From the NCBI GenBank assembly GCA_947095585.1, contig OX352764.1:72869536-72933535 (forward strand): a DNA stretch of 64,000 nt, given 5' to 3'. The notes under the pieces were generated by a model. That model had not been told where the DNA came from, made no database searches, and was given only the letters and a program-made list of their open reading frames with translations. Below, piece by piece: positions 1 through 10,913 of the stretch (the first letter of the stretch is position 1; every line of letters begins with the position of its first letter). Position numbers and translations under genes: made by a program. The DNA is from Nephrocerus scutellatus. Lineage: Eukaryota > Arthropoda > Insecta > Diptera > Pipunculidae.

Positions 1-2238
1 CACAATTTTAGAACGAGCTTGCAGCTTCTGAATAATTTTCGGATTGATAGATATCTATTCTCAGATGCAGCAACAAAATCAATCCAGTTGCATGGATACG
101 CCGATGCTAGCGAGAAGGCTTATGGATGTGCGATTTACATACGTAGTGTTAACTCAAACCAAGCGATTACAGTCAAGTTACTTTGCGCGAAATCAAAGGT
201 AGCACCATTAAAATCCACCACACTGCCCAGACTAGAATTGTGTGCAGCACAACTACTCGCACAAACAATGGAGAAAATTGAGCCGATTCTTAATCTAAAC
301 ATTGAGAAGAAGTTTTATTGGACGGACTCGAAAATTGCGCTCTCTTGGATTGGAGGTCATCCATCATATTGGAAAACATTCGTCGCAAATCGAGTTGCAA
401 AAATCCAAGAAATCAGCTCAAAGGACGAGTGGAATCACGTTGATTCTAAAAACAATGCTGCTGATGTCATTTCACGAGGAGTTACACCGGAAGAATTTGG
501 CAACGTCTCAAGTTGGTTTAATGGTCCAGAGTATTTGTTATTGCCGGAAGATTCCTGGAACGTCAAGAAACCTTGGTGTGAATTGGATAGTCCAGAACGA
601 AAACTCGTGAAATGGGTACTTACGACGATGCAAGATGACAACAAACACTTACTTCAGCGCATCAAATTTAGAAACAGCTTTATTTCCTTTCGGAATGTCA
701 TGGCGTATATTCTTCGGCTTTTGCACAATACACGAAGGCAGAATCGAAAAACTAGAAAGGTTGGACATCTAAATCAAGAAGAGTTGAGCTTTGGATTACA
801 AACTATCATAAAATTAGTTCAGAGATTGGAATTTCCGAATGAACTAGCGATGTTGGAATCTAAAAAGCAACTTCCTAACAAAAATCATCTAAACAATTTA
901 TCCGTTTTCCTAGACGATAAAAAAGTAATTCGAGTTGGTGGACGACTTCAATTCTCCGAAATTCTTTATAGTTCCAAACACCCAATCCTGTTACCATCCA
1001 AGCATTTCTTTACACTTACCCTCCTTAATTATCTTCATATAAAACATTTACATGCAGGTCCTCAGGCCTTACTCGCTGCCGTAAGACAAAATTATTGGCC
1101 ACTACAAGGAAGACGACTTGTTCAAAAGGTGTTTCGGAGTTGTATTAGATGTTTTAAAACAAGGCCAACCAGTATTCATCAGATAATGGGAAATTTGCCG
1201 TTAGAACGCGTTAAATGTGCGCCACCATTTTCTAATGTCGGCGTGGACTATTGTGGTCCAGTTTATGTGCATTACAAAATAAGAGGGAAGGCTCCTACCA
1301 AGGCATACATATCCGTTTTTGTATGTTTTGCAATTAAGGCTGTGCATCTCGAGTTGGTGACAGAATTAACAACTACTGCATTCATTGGAGCACTCAAAAG
1401 ATTTGTGTCAACAAGAGGATTGTGTTCAAACATATTTTCCGACAATGGGACTAATTTTGTCGGAGCCAACTCCAAATTAAACGAGTTATTCAATTTATTC
1501 TCTTCGCAGGAACACAACGATGCCATCATTCGCATGTGTCAAGCAGATGGAATAACGTGGCACTTCGCTCCACCTGCGTCACCGCACTTTGGCGGGTTAT
1601 ACAAAGCAGCGGTTAAATCTGCGAAATTTCACCTGAAACGGGTAGTTGCAAACTCCTCTTTGACGTTCGAAGAGTTAAACACCGTCATAAAACAAATAGA
1701 GGCCGTATTAAATTCGCGGCCATTAACTCCAAGTTCGTCAAATCCAGATGACTTCACTGCCATTACGCCCGGTCACTTTCTTATTGGCAGGCCATTAAAT
1801 GCAATTGTTGAGCCGAATATTGAAGACGAAAACATCTCAACGTTAAAAAGGTGGAGATTCGTCCAACAAATTCACCAGCACTTTTGGTCGAGATGGTTAA
1901 ATGAGTACCTGGCAGAACTTCAGCATCGCCGGAAGTGGACGTCAAAAGAACGAAATGTTGCGGTAGGAGAATTGATAATCTTGAAGGATGAAAACCTTCC
2001 ACCACTAAAGTGGCGACTTGGGCGAATCGTTGCTACTCATTGCGGTCAAGATGGAAATATAAGGGTAGTCACTATCAATACTGCTCAAGGACAGATTAAA
2101 CGAGCTATATCAAAGATCTGCCCACTCCCGATCAGCTATGGTAACAATGAAGAATTGAAAGCACAAGACTTTCAAGACGGGCAGGATGTTCACGCAACAC
2201 AAATAAAACATCACAACACTGAAGATGTCTGTTGTTGA
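1..2238 (+). CDS. BEL/Pao retrotransposon Pol, C-terminal part (RNase H, integrase)
   Basis: Open to the left window edge; the visible 739 codons are uninterrupted. Seen: RNase H-like segment (WTDSKIALSW, Asp about residue 103, and NNAADVISRG), then an H2C2 integrase finger (HLHAG near 343-347, C375 and C378), the integrase core with D410 (GVDYCGP), D475 (SDNGTNF) and E561 (IEAVLNSRP), then the C-terminal domain usual in Pao integrases (P-KWRLGRI). Order and motifs are diagnostic of BEL/Pao. The product would process and integrate element cDNA. The frame is intact, so this is a fairly young copy; protease and reverse transcriptase would lie left of the window. The LTR follows almost without spacing. 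Confidence 0.93.
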   Translation, partial: HNFRTSLQLLNNFRIDRYLFSDAATKSIQLHGYADASEKAYGCAIYIRSVNSNQAITVKLLCAKSKVAPLKSTTLPRLELCAAQLLAQTMEKIEPILNLNIEKKFYWTDSKIALSWIGGHPSYWKTFVANRVAKIQEISSKDEWNHVDSKNNAADVISRGVTPEEFGNVSSWFNGPEYLLLPEDSWNVKKPWCELDSPERKLVKWVLTTMQDDNKHLLQRIKFRNSFISFRNVMAYILRLLHNTRRQNRKTRKVGHLNQEELSFGLQTIIKLVQRLEFPNELAMLESKKQLPNKNHLNNLSVFLDDKKVIRVGGRLQFSEILYSSKHPILLPSKHFFTLTLLNYLHIKHLHAGPQALLAAVRQNYWPLQGRRLVQKVFRSCIRCFKTRPTSIHQIMGNLPLERVKCAPPFSNVGVDYCGPVYVHYKIRGKAPTKAYISVFVCFAIKAVHLELVTELTTTAFIGALKRFVSTRGLCSNIFSDNGTNFVGANSKLNELFNLFSSQEHNDAIIRMCQADGITWHFAPPASPHFGGLYKAAVKSAKFHLKRVVANSSLTFEELNTVIKQIEAVLNSRPLTPSSSNPDDFTAITPGHFLIGRPLNAIVEPNIEDENISTLKRWRFVQQIHQHFWSRWLNEYLAELQHRRKWTSKERNVAVGELIILKDENLPPLKWRLGRIVATHCGQDGNIRVVTINTAQGQIKRAISKICPLPISYGNNEELKAQDFQDGQDVHATQIKHHNTEDVCC

Positions 2239-2647
2239 CACAATCAAAAGGAGATACCTGAAAGAACATAGAACTAGAAAATAACTCAAAATAATTCATA
2301 ATTGATACTTATCTGTAAATTTGATATTTCCCAATATAAATCCAACCTAAAACCTAAATTAATGCATGTATTAAATTCACTATCAGACATTATTTACTAT
2401 TATAAAATACTTATCTTTAACGTTTAGCCAATTTGAACATTCAGCCAACTAGAATTCTATTATTGTATTTATGTACTAATATATATCTTTTGTAAGAGGT
2501 AGAATTTTGCTACTTCTTCTCTTCTTCGTAAAACGTCAAGCCATGCGGACATAAAATTATCGTACAATAAAATTCTATTATAAAGTTATTAGAAAATTTG
2601 GATTTTAATTAAATTTAAAAGACTTTAAAAAGGCTTAGAGTCTCAAC
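2233..2647 (+). mobile_element. 3' LTR of the first BEL/Pao element (ends inferred)
   Basis: The stretch begins TGTTGACACA, overlapping the pol stop region, and ends TCTCAACA, giving TG...CA ends. It holds AATAAAATTC near 2567, a plausible polyadenylation signal. The right end falls exactly where the neighbouring minus-strand Gypsy RNase H frame breaks off, which supports the boundary. No second LTR is inside the window to confirm the ends by alignment. Confidence 0.6.
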
Positions 2648-4650
2648 AATCTCTATTACCTGCACTATTTTCTATGGTATTGATATCCACTTTTTCTATT
2701 CTTGACAATGCATCTGCATTCCCATTTTTAATGCCTTTTTTGTATCTAATGCTGTAATCGAATTCGCAGAGTTTTATTCTCCATCGAACTAATTTGGAGT
2801 TTGGTTCTTTTATTGAAAATAGCCATGTTAGCGGTTTATGGTCTGTTTCGATTATGAATTTTCGCCCAAATAAATAAGGTCTAAAGTATTTAGTTGCCCA
2901 AACTATGGCTAAGAGCTCCTTTTCAATGGTGCTATAATTTATTTCGTGATCGTTAAAGTACGACTGGCATAGCATATGGGGTGATTACTTTGGGATAAAA
3001 TTGCACCTACAGCGTATTGACTCGCATCTGTTGTTAATGTAAATTCTTTATTGAAATCGGGGTACTGAAGTATAGGATCATTTGTTAGTAGAGTTTTTAA
3101 TGTGTCAAAACTGTTAATATATTGGGGGTCGTTAATGTTTAATTTGGCGTCTTTTTTCAAGTACTTTGTCATGGGTTTCGCTAGTAATGAATAGTCCTTT
3201 ATGAACTTCCTGTAATAACCGGTTAATCCTAAAAATTGTTTTATTTGTTTTGTTGTCCTACGAATACGGAATAGGGAAATCAACAACGCATTGAACTTTT
3301 TTGGGGTTTGGTTTTATTCCAGTGGGTGTAACGACATGACCTAGGAATTCGGTTTCCTTTTTCAAAAATTCTGATTTGTCTAGCTGAACTTTAAGGTTTA
3401 CATCTTTAAATCGTTGAAATATTTTTGTCAGGGAATCTATATGTTCTTGGAGTGAGGTTGAAATTGAAATAATTATGTCGTCTAGATAGACAAGACATAT
3501 TTTGTTAATGAATTCTTTAAGAATGTTATTCATTAATCGTTGAAAAGTTGCTGGGGCGGTTTTTAATCCGAAAGGCATTCGTGTGAATTCATAATGCCCA
3601 TTTTCGACAGTAAATGCGGTTTTATGAATATCCTTTTCTTCTATCTCGATTTGATAAAAGCCTTTTGCTAAGTCTAATGTTGTAAAGTATTGACATTTAC
3701 CTAGTTTATCCAGTATTTCGTCTATGTTCGGAATAGGAAATTTGTCGTCGGTTGTTATTTCGTTCAGTTTTCTATAATCTACTACCAATCTCCATTTCTG
3801 ATTTCCACTGGCGTCTGCCTTCTTAGGTACTATCCATATGGGTGCAGAATAGGGAGAGCAACTGGGTCTTATTATTTTTTGCTCCAACATTTCTTTAATT
3901 TGTTTTTGAACTTCCTCTTTATGGATGTATGGGTAACGATATGATTTTGCATATATTGGGGTATTATCCTCTGTACGAATTTTGTGTTTAATGGCATAAG
4001 TAAATGTTAGATCTGAGTGTTCATTATAAAATATGTTTTCAAATTTTTTCACTAATTTTGTGATGTGAAATTTTTCTTCTCTATTCATATGGTCGGTTCT
4101 TATTTGTTCTATTATCGGTACCTTAAAAATAGCTTGGAAGTTATCTTTAACTCCATCTAAATATGGGGCTATATCATAGTCTTCTATGTTATAGATACTG
4201 TTCCCGGTAGTTCCTTGTTCTTCTGTATAAAATATTTTATCATAATTACTATCAAATTGAAAGGCCGTTGTTCTCAAGTCTGTTATTAGTTGATTACTCT
4301 TATAGTCAATAATAGCATTTAGTCGTCTGAGGTCATTTCCAATGAGACCGTCATAATAATTATGAAATTTATAAATGAGAAAATCTGCTTTCTCATGTGG
4401 ATTTCCTAATTCGCTAAACAATGGTATTCTTACTTTTTCCGTAATAGTAGTTTTACCGTTTATTGTTTTTATCTCGGTTGGGTTAAAGGGAATTTGCCAT
4501 TTAGGATCACAAAGATTAGGGTTGATTATGGAGTGGGTAGCTCTAGAATCCAGTATAAACTTAAGGGGTCTTGTTTTTGATTTTATGATTATAAAGGGAA
4601 TGTTCCGCCCGAGGCTACTGATTGAAAATTTTCCATGTTGTTGTGGGTGT
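2648..4650 (-). pseudogene. 17.6/297-like Gypsy Pol remnant (protease, RT, RNase H)
   Basis: Read on the minus strand: aspartic protease near 4500-4650, reverse transcriptase (3258-4421, with VDYRKL, MPFGLKTAPATF and YLDD near 3485), then RNase H (TTDAS near 3040 and ETDHKPLTW near 2830). Integrase and any env are missing because the frame stops at the BEL LTR. Damage: the protease active site reads DSRATHS where DSGATHS is expected (one GGA to AGA change); frames shift near 3258-3286 and near 2940-2975. The pol frame is -1 relative to gag, the usual arrangement in this group. Together with the tRNA-Ser-type primer site upstream this places it with the 17.6/297 lineage. Confidence 0.9.
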
Positions 4651-5596
4651 TAATATCCATAGGTTCTTGTGGTGCGTTACCGGTAGTATTATTTAGAGTA
4701 TTATTCGGTTGGTAAAAAGTGTTCTGTCTCTGATACTGATTGGGGTATCTTTGTGGGATAGTATAACTATTGAAATTATTTTGTCTCTGTCTGTTTGGTT
4801 GTCTTTCGTTGTACCTTTGTGGGTTCGTATAAAAATTATTTTGTCTTTGTTGTTGGAAATTGTTATTTTTGGGCTGGTATTGGTTATGTGTGTTAGTGGG
4901 TCTTTGTTGTTGGTACTGGTTCTGTGGTATCTGTCTGAAATTAGTGTTTTGTTCGTTCCGCGTCTTGTTTCGATATGTATTGACTGGATTGTCAACCCGA
5001 CTTGTTTTTGCGAACGAATTATTATTACCGCTTGAATATGCATATCCTGTTTCAAACAGGATATCCATTGCTTTTTCTAGCGTGTCCGGATTTCTACACG
5101 CGAGAATAGTTTTCATCTGTTCTGGTAGCTTGTTTTTAAATACGTTTAATGTTGTCCTCATATTATTGAGGGCGCATTCATTTGCTGCAGGGCCATTGCC
5201 TAGTATTGTCACTTGTTTGTTGTTGAGGTTCCTAAGTTTATTTTTTAAAATATTATAGAATTCGACACTATTTGTGTGGAATTGTACGCTTTTAATTTGG
5301 CCAAATAACTCTTCGCAGCTAAGCTTGACTCCGAAATTATTTTGGAGTACTTGTTTTATTTCTGTCCAAGTTTGTGCCTGACAATTGATTTCTATGGTTT
5401 CCCTAGCTCTTCCTATCAATCTACTTTTTATGAGGTCACAAAATAAGCTTTGCGAAAGTTCGTCATAAGCTTGCAAGACTGGGTGTACCCTATCAATTAA
5501 ATTCAGGAAATTTTGTAAATCGTTGCTGTCCCCATTAAATTCGGGCACATCCTTTAAATAGTTTAAAGGATCTATCGTTACTGATGGTCTCGCCAT
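4589..5596 (-). CDS. Gag of the 17.6-like Gypsy element
   Basis: 335 codons from a true ATG (5594-5596) to a stop overlapping the start of the pol region. The N-terminal two thirds are an all-helical capsid-like segment (LIKSRLIGRARETIE, then FGVKLSCEELFGQI); the C-terminal third is very rich in Asn and Gln (repeated QQ, NN and RYPNQYQ-type stretches). No CCHC zinc knuckle is visible, as is usual in 17.6/297-type Gags. It would form the particle shell. The frame is intact although pol is broken. Confidence 0.85.
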   Translation of the reverse strand: MARPSVTIDPLNYLKDVPEFNGDSNDLQNFLNLIDRVHPVLQAYDELSQSLFCDLIKSRLIGRARETIEINCQAQTWTEIKQVLQNNFGVKLSCEELFGQIKSVQFHTNSVEFYNILKNKLRNLNNKQVTILGNGPAANECALNNMRTTLNVFKNKLPEQMKTILACRNPDTLEKAMDILFETGYAYSSGNNNSFAKTSRVDNPVNTYRNKTRNEQNTNFRQIPQNQYQQQRPTNTHNQYQPKNNNFQQQRQNNFYTNPQRYNERQPNRQRQNNFNSYTIPQRYPNQYQRQNTFYQPNNTLNNTTGNAPQEPMDINTHNNMENFQSVASGGTFPL

Positions 5597-5707
5597 TTTA
5601 TACTTGTATATAGATATGTATATGTAAAAAGAAACTCTATTTGTTTTTGTATTTGTATTATAATATGTTATTTATAATTTATAGAAGAAATAATAATTAT
5701 TATTCGC

Positions 5708-5896
5708 TTACTGGAATCTCCGTCTATATAGGATTTCTATTTGGTCCTTGATGAACTCCTGGAAATCGTTGGTGTCCTCGTTGGCCCAATCCACGTCGTA
5801 TCTTGGTTCCCTGGCTTCTTCTTGGAGCTTGAGTGGGGTGAAGGATGATTTCGGCAGGTCCTGGTCTTGGTTGATGGTGTCCTCTTCTGGTAACAT
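5708..5896 (-). CDS. Small acidic ORF in the Gypsy leader
   Basis: A 62-codon ATG frame between the leader hairpin repeats and gag. It starts MLPEEDTINQDQDLPK and is acidic with a basic C-terminus (LYRRRF). I do not recognise it. It could be an upstream ORF in the genomic RNA, or a remnant of a longer Gag N-terminus; chance is possible at this length. Confidence 0.35.
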   Translation of the reverse strand: MLPEEDTINQDQDLPKSSFTPLKLQEEAREPRYDVDWANEDTNDFQEFIKDQIEILYRRRFQ

Positions 5897-5953
5897 AGAT
5901 TTTGTTTGCAGCGTTAATTTCAGAATTCTGAAAATTTTTCTGCTCCCACTAAG

Positions 5954-6240
5954 AATTTCTATCTTAGAAATAAAAATTTTCCACTTTCACACGGATTTAA
6001 AGGGTTAAAAATTTCTATCTTTAGAAATAAAAAAAAATTCTGCTTCCACACGGGTTGAAAAGTCAAACTTGTTTAAAATTTTTCTGTTTCTCCGCGGTTT
6101 TAAAGAGTTAAAATTTCTATCTTTAGAAATTATTAAAAATTTGCACTTCCACACGGTTTTTTAAAATTAAAATTTTGTTTAAAAAATTTTCTGTTTGCGC
6201 ACGGTTTAAAAAGGAAAAAATTTCTATCTTTAGAAATTAT
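5954..6240 (-). repeat. Hairpin-bearing degenerate tandem repeats in the Gypsy leader
   Basis: Four copies of the short inverted repeat ATTTCTA-TCTT-TAGAAAT (near 5954, 6010, 6112 and 6219) alternate with CACACGGTTTAAA-like blocks (near 5989, 6045, 6151 and 6198). Spacing is roughly 55 to 107 bp. The array lies immediately downstream of the primer-binding site in element orientation. Confidence 0.8.
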
Positions 6241-6314
6241 TTTTATAGATATCACGGATTAAACGTAAAACGTACAGTATCCTTAGTATCTTTACCGAAG
6301 GATCTTTTACCGTG

Positions 6315-6332
6315 ATCCTACCGACTGCGCCA
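6315..6332 (-). other. Primer-binding site (tRNA-Ser type) of the 17.6-like Gypsy
   Basis: Minus-strand TGGCGCAGTCGGTAGGAT, the primer site characteristic of the 17.6/297 lineage. It fixes the position of the 5' LTR just to the right (higher coordinates). Confidence 0.85.
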
Positions 6333-6336
6333 GTTT

Positions 6337-7050
6337 TGAATTCGATGAAATGAAAGACCTTTTATTTTGAAATAACTTTCTGTGAATACACCTTTTTTTT
6401 ATTGAAGCTCTTAATTTTTATAACTCTTTAATTTACTTTTACAAACTTTTATAAATTGTAACACTACCCTTTGGGTATGCTACCAGAAATCAACTTGCCT
6501 TTTCACAAGACCATTGTTCTTCTTATATATTATTTTCCACGCAGCTAGAATCGATCAGAATAACATTGATCGATTACTTTCGTCGGCGGTGACCTCAATG
6601 CGTAGGTAATGAAATTATTTGCTTAGGCAGCGTTTGGTCATCGTCTTTATTGGTTCTTGCGTTGTCGCAACAATGTATATCGTTGCGTCAACGCTGAGTT
6701 TTAATGTGTGAAGCAATAAGTTCGAAATAGTAGTTTCGCAATAGAAGAGCCTTTGGTATTGTCGTAACAATGTAAGTTGTTGGATCAACAAGAAACTCTG
6801 CTATGTCGAAACGCACTAGGTTTATTGCTCTACTTACATTGTTGCACTATTGTGAAACAATGTAGGTATTAGTATGAAGTATTGCCCAATTCTTATGGGC
6901 GAAAGAATATTTTATGATTAAACCGATCGATGACGAAATTGATCGCTGATGACATTAGCGCGAAGTTGTTATAGGAGTGCTTTGTATGTAATATACAAAG
7001 TATTCCTATATTACATTGGCAAGAGAGGGTTGCACTATAACAGTGTTACT
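6337..7050 (-). mobile_element. Probable 5' LTR of the 17.6-like Gypsy
   Basis: The block to the right of the primer site carries AATAAA on the minus strand near 6400 and would start AGTAACACTG near 7050, an AGT-type start expected in this lineage. A strong stem (CTTTGTAT/ATACAAAG) lies at 6981-7001. Only one LTR is in the window, so both ends are estimates. Confidence 0.45.
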
Positions 7051-7126
7051 CGCGCTGCTGGTAAGGAGCCCATTTGTTGGCTAGATTTAATCGTTGAATA
7101 TCGACAGCATGTAACACATTTATGAG

Positions 7127-8340
7127 TTATTTTTCGACATATTTCACGAATCCAATATTTTTGGCGACGTCGGGATGTAAGTGTTTTCTGTATAAATCGT
7201 TGAGTATTAATGTGGTAATTACATGATTTCTTGGTAAGATCATAGGATGTTTTGTATCATATGAACAAATCGAATTCTCCAGACGGCCGCCAACTCGTAA
7301 TACGTCTTCAGAATCTATGAATGGAGCTAATTGTTTCAACTTCGACTTTGACGGTACCTGTTTATGAATGTTCAAAGACTTAATGTCATCTGCAAATTCA
7401 GTTCGTTGAACATATCTGCTTAGTACACGTTCTGCAGAATTCAACTCTTTTATTTCCAGTTGACTTTGCAATTTCACCTTTTGTTTAAAAGTATAAGTGA
7501 ACCTCAAAATATAAGCCATTATTCTAACTATTTTTGGAAAATTTGAAGAACGCTGGAACAACTGATATGCGGGATGCGATTCATTTGTATCGATTTTTAC
7601 GTGACAAGCTTTTGCTCCGGTACTACGACATTCTTGATATGTCTCAGTAATTATTAACTTTAAGGGCCATTGCGCTTCAGGCTGTGATAACCACTTTGGG
7701 CCCTTTAACCATAATTCACTTTTCTAGTTTTGACTCTTCTAGTTGCTAGATCAGCAGGATTATCACTTCCGCGAACATGAAGCCAGTTCGCCTCAGGTGT
7801 CAGGATATGAATCGCACCTACTTGGTTAGCAATATAGTTCTTCCATTTGCGTGGATGGCTTTTTAACCACGCTAAGACCACCATTGAATCGGTCCACAAC
7901 CACATGGGTATATTTGGCTTGTCGTGTGCTTGTACGACGGCTTTTACCAGCTTGGCTAGCAAATGAGCGCCACAAAGTACTGAGCGAGACAGGCTAATTT
8001 GTTTGATTGGATAAACCTTTGATTTTGATGTCAATAGATGTACGACATATCCGTCTCTCGTTTTGGATCTCACGTAAACCGCAGCTGAATAAGCCACCTC
8101 ACTGGCATCACTAAAGCCATGTATTTGTGCATCATCGGAAAAATCCCCAACACATCGAGATATTTTAGTTTGATTTAAAACGACAAATTGACCAAATAAT
8201 TTTTCCCAATCTCTTCGTAGATCATCTGTAAGTGGATAAAAATGCATAAAAAGTTTTATGTTGACAATGAATGGATTCAGCCAACCTAATGGATCGAATA
8301 TTTTTGAGGATATGGATAGAATATTGCGTTTAGTGCAATC
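7127..8340 (-). pseudogene. Second BEL/Pao Pol remnant (Pao domain, RNase H, start of integrase)
   Basis: Minus strand: the Pao-specific segment (KIFDPLGWLNP), RNase H (GFSDASEVAYSAAVY, LWTDSMVVLAWL, DNPADLATR), a frame break near 7561-7705, then the pre-integrase block (VLRVGGRLENS) ending at the beginning of the H2C2 finger near 7127. Protease, reverse transcriptase and the integrase core are absent. It is a dead derivative. Confidence 0.88.
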
Positions 8341-9219
8341 CTTGTTCACTGTTTTGTGGGCCCAGGCCTCTCTCGTATCTACATCCGTTTTATTCAGCAA
8401 AATATAGATAAGCTATAGGTCTCGCTTTGTAGCATCTCCGCCTAGCGCCATTACACCTCTATTTACTTCGTCTGACCCATTGTACAACTTTCGAAGCTTG
8501 TGTACAGATGGTTGTTGCATAGCTGTTTGCTCTATAAATGATTTAATTAATGAGTTAAGCACAAACTTTTCCTTATCATATCGTTTACAGATTTTCTTCC
8601 ATGCCGGTTTATAATTCACGTCTGACATCGTTATGTGCTTTATTAATTCTGCTGCCTCACCTTCTAGCTGTCCCTTTAGATATTGGAAATTCTGAACATC
8701 ACTGAATCCCAATTTGCTGTGTACAGAAGCTATTAAGATATCTTTAAAACTTTTCAAATTTGAGTAATTTCCAGAAAACTTTGGTAGACGTAATTGTGGT
8801 AACCAAATTGACGCGTGAGGTTCTTCTGTTGTATTTTGTATGGTCTGGTTCATAGAGCTGGTGAACGGCGATGATATTGTCGTTAAAAATTCATTTTGTT
8901 CTTGCAAAATCCTCGGCATCATTTTTTCTACTTGAGTTTTTTCGTTGTCTTAATGCACTGTTTGAATTGCTTCCTTAAACTTGGTTTTCACATTAAAATA
9001 TTTCGTTTCATACTCTTCGAGCTCTGAAGCCACATCGTATGTTGCCAATCTTGCTTCGTATTCCAGAAAATCATTGAATGCTCGCTCGAGATATTCTAAA
9101 CGTGCAGCTATTTCAGTTCTTTGCGTCCGTTCGTTGATTTTGTCGGCAAATGCAACTAAGCGATTGATACTTCTTTTCGCTAGGCCTCGTTTTGATGTTA
9201 ATTCTTTTATTTCGGCCAT
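8341..9219 (-). pseudogene. Second BEL/Pao Gag remnant
   Basis: Starts at a true ATG (9217-9219) with an N-terminal coiled-coil-like segment (ITSKRGLAKR-type start, then many Glu/Arg heptads), followed by the DUF1759-type Gag core (LRLPKFSGNYSNLKSF, LKGQLEGEAAELI). In-frame stops occur near 8947 and near 8411, the latter inside a Gag motif, so both look like point mutations. After the motif EAWAHKTVNK the same frame runs straight into Pol, so zinc knuckle, protease and reverse transcriptase have been deleted. Confidence 0.85.
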
Positions 9220-9485
9220 TACCGTACAAAATATACCTAGTTACTCTTGCTACACTATATACTAACATAAACGTAAATTTACTGATTCTACTTACGTGAC
9301 GCAGCTTTAACTTTAACCTTGAAATTTAATTCTGGAATTGAAATTGATTCGCCATAAAATTTACTGCGGACTGTATGATCTTGAATTTTCGCTGGATGTA
9401 TTTCCTGGAACCTCAATTTAATATGTGGCACAAGTTTCAAAATGGTGTCACCTCGTGTTCACTTTATTTCTTTATTCTCGTTGCT

Positions 9486-9503
9486 AATCCGGCTCGAAGG
9501 ACC
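9486..9503 (-). other. BEL/Pao primer-binding site
   Basis: Minus-strand TGGTCCTTCGAGCCGGAT, a primer site typical of BEL/Pao elements. It lies about 270 bp upstream of the Gag ATG and next to the LTR. Confidence 0.8.
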
Positions 9504-9507
9504 AGTA

Positions 9508-9733
9508 TGTAGGTGCGTTGCACAATAAAAAAAATCACAAATGAAATTACGCAAGTTAATTTTCTATTAAACAATTCAATTTTTATTAATAATTTCTAAT
9601 GTTACGTTGCTCTCCAGTAATTTTAATTATTGGCCGTGCTCCCTGTGAACATAGAAAATCTCGAATAGGATCGCCATTGATTTTGTTTTACACACTTCAA
9701 TCTGTCAACTTCAACTTGTCAACCTAAGTAACA
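9508..9733 (-). mobile_element. 5' LTR of the second BEL/Pao element (ends inferred)
   Basis: On the plus strand the block runs from TGTAGGTGCG to AAGTAACA, giving TG...CA ends, and it abuts the primer site with a 4-bp spacer. In element orientation it begins TGTTACTTAGGTTGACA, similar to the first BEL LTR start. No partner LTR is present for comparison. Confidence 0.55.
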
Positions 9734-10913
9734 TGAAGTTTACAACAATTTTGATTATGATAAATAATCAAGTACAATTACATAATTAATCAATTTTCTT
9801 TTAGATTACAAGATACTAAAATGATGATACTTTACATAAATGGAATACATATAAGTATGCAATTACATTTATTTATTAACATTTGCATTTAATTAAAGTT
9901 TTGTTTGTTCATTTCACTTAATTTAGCGTTACATCATGGACTCCAGTAGTTGTGACTTGTTTGGTATGGCTAGGATAGTTGAAGTTATATGTTAGTGCAA
10001 GTAAAGTCAGTAAATAAATGTTCTGTGTATACGTGCAAGATCTAACTATATGTATGTCGATTTTTGTCTAATAAATCGGGTGTGAAGAAAAATATCTTTA
10101 TTTCATCTGCCTAATCATTTTATTTTTACGTTGCTACCAAACAAAATCTTTGATTTTTATGATAAAAAAATGGCGTTTCCACTGATAAAAATGTTTCTGA
10201 TTTCAAATCTTTCATTTTTATGATAAAAAAATATGGCCTTAGCGCACTTTATTGTCTCCGCAAAGACTTTTAAGATTTGGAAATTTTTCGTTTTAATTCC
10301 GCTTGATTCAATACGTCTTTTTCTAAAAATCGTTTGGCGCACTCGCACTTTTTCAATTTTAGCTATATATACACTCATAAAACTTTAAAAATTTAGAAAT
10401 TTTAGTTAAATGATGGAACGTGGTGGTTTTCTCCGGCGCTTTTCAGAGTATGACCTGACGAACTGTGGACTGATAGACTGAATTAAGTCGACTACTTCCT
10501 TGATGATTCTGCGATGCCTCGGTGCAGATGCAACCAGGTCATTCCTTCTAGAACAGGTTAGGTATAGATAAGTAGGATAGTTAAAGAAATAAAATTCTTT
10601 CTTAAAAGAAAGAAGAATAATTTTCTTTTAAGTTTAAATTTTAATATACGTTAAAATAGATTAGTATAGTTATAGGTTTAATTTTAAGAAAGTGAAGGAA
10701 CTGCAGGTCTGCAACTGGACTGAGAGAATATCCTCCCCTCTTCCTACCTATCTTGTTCCCTCATTTTTTTACCTTTATCTATAATTTTGTTCATGAGGAG
10801 GTGTCACTGGCAAGAGACAAGAACCGCCCGTCCGACGAGCTAGACCGAGAAACTGCGAGCGTGTCGTGATGTCCTTGCTAGTGGCAGAACCCCTAGTGGG
10901 ACCCTCTCCACAA
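9734..10913. other. AT-rich stretch with no recognised gene
   Basis: Apart from the short basic frame at 10406-10555 I see no convincing coding sequence. A direct repeat of TTTTTATGATAAAAAAAT occurs near 10154 and 10215. Everything else is low-complexity AT-rich sequence, presumably degraded transposon or spacer. Confidence 0.5.
10406..10555 (-). pseudogene. Unidentified basic C-terminal ORF fragment
   Basis: A minus-strand frame ending at a TAA (10406-10408) encodes a coherent basic tail: RRNDLVASAPRHRR, then IIKEVVDLIQSISPQF, then SEKRRRKPPRSII. The frame stays open upstream but becomes AT-rich and unconvincing beyond about 10555. I do not recognise the family; it may be the end of a transposon protein. 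Confidence 0.3.
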
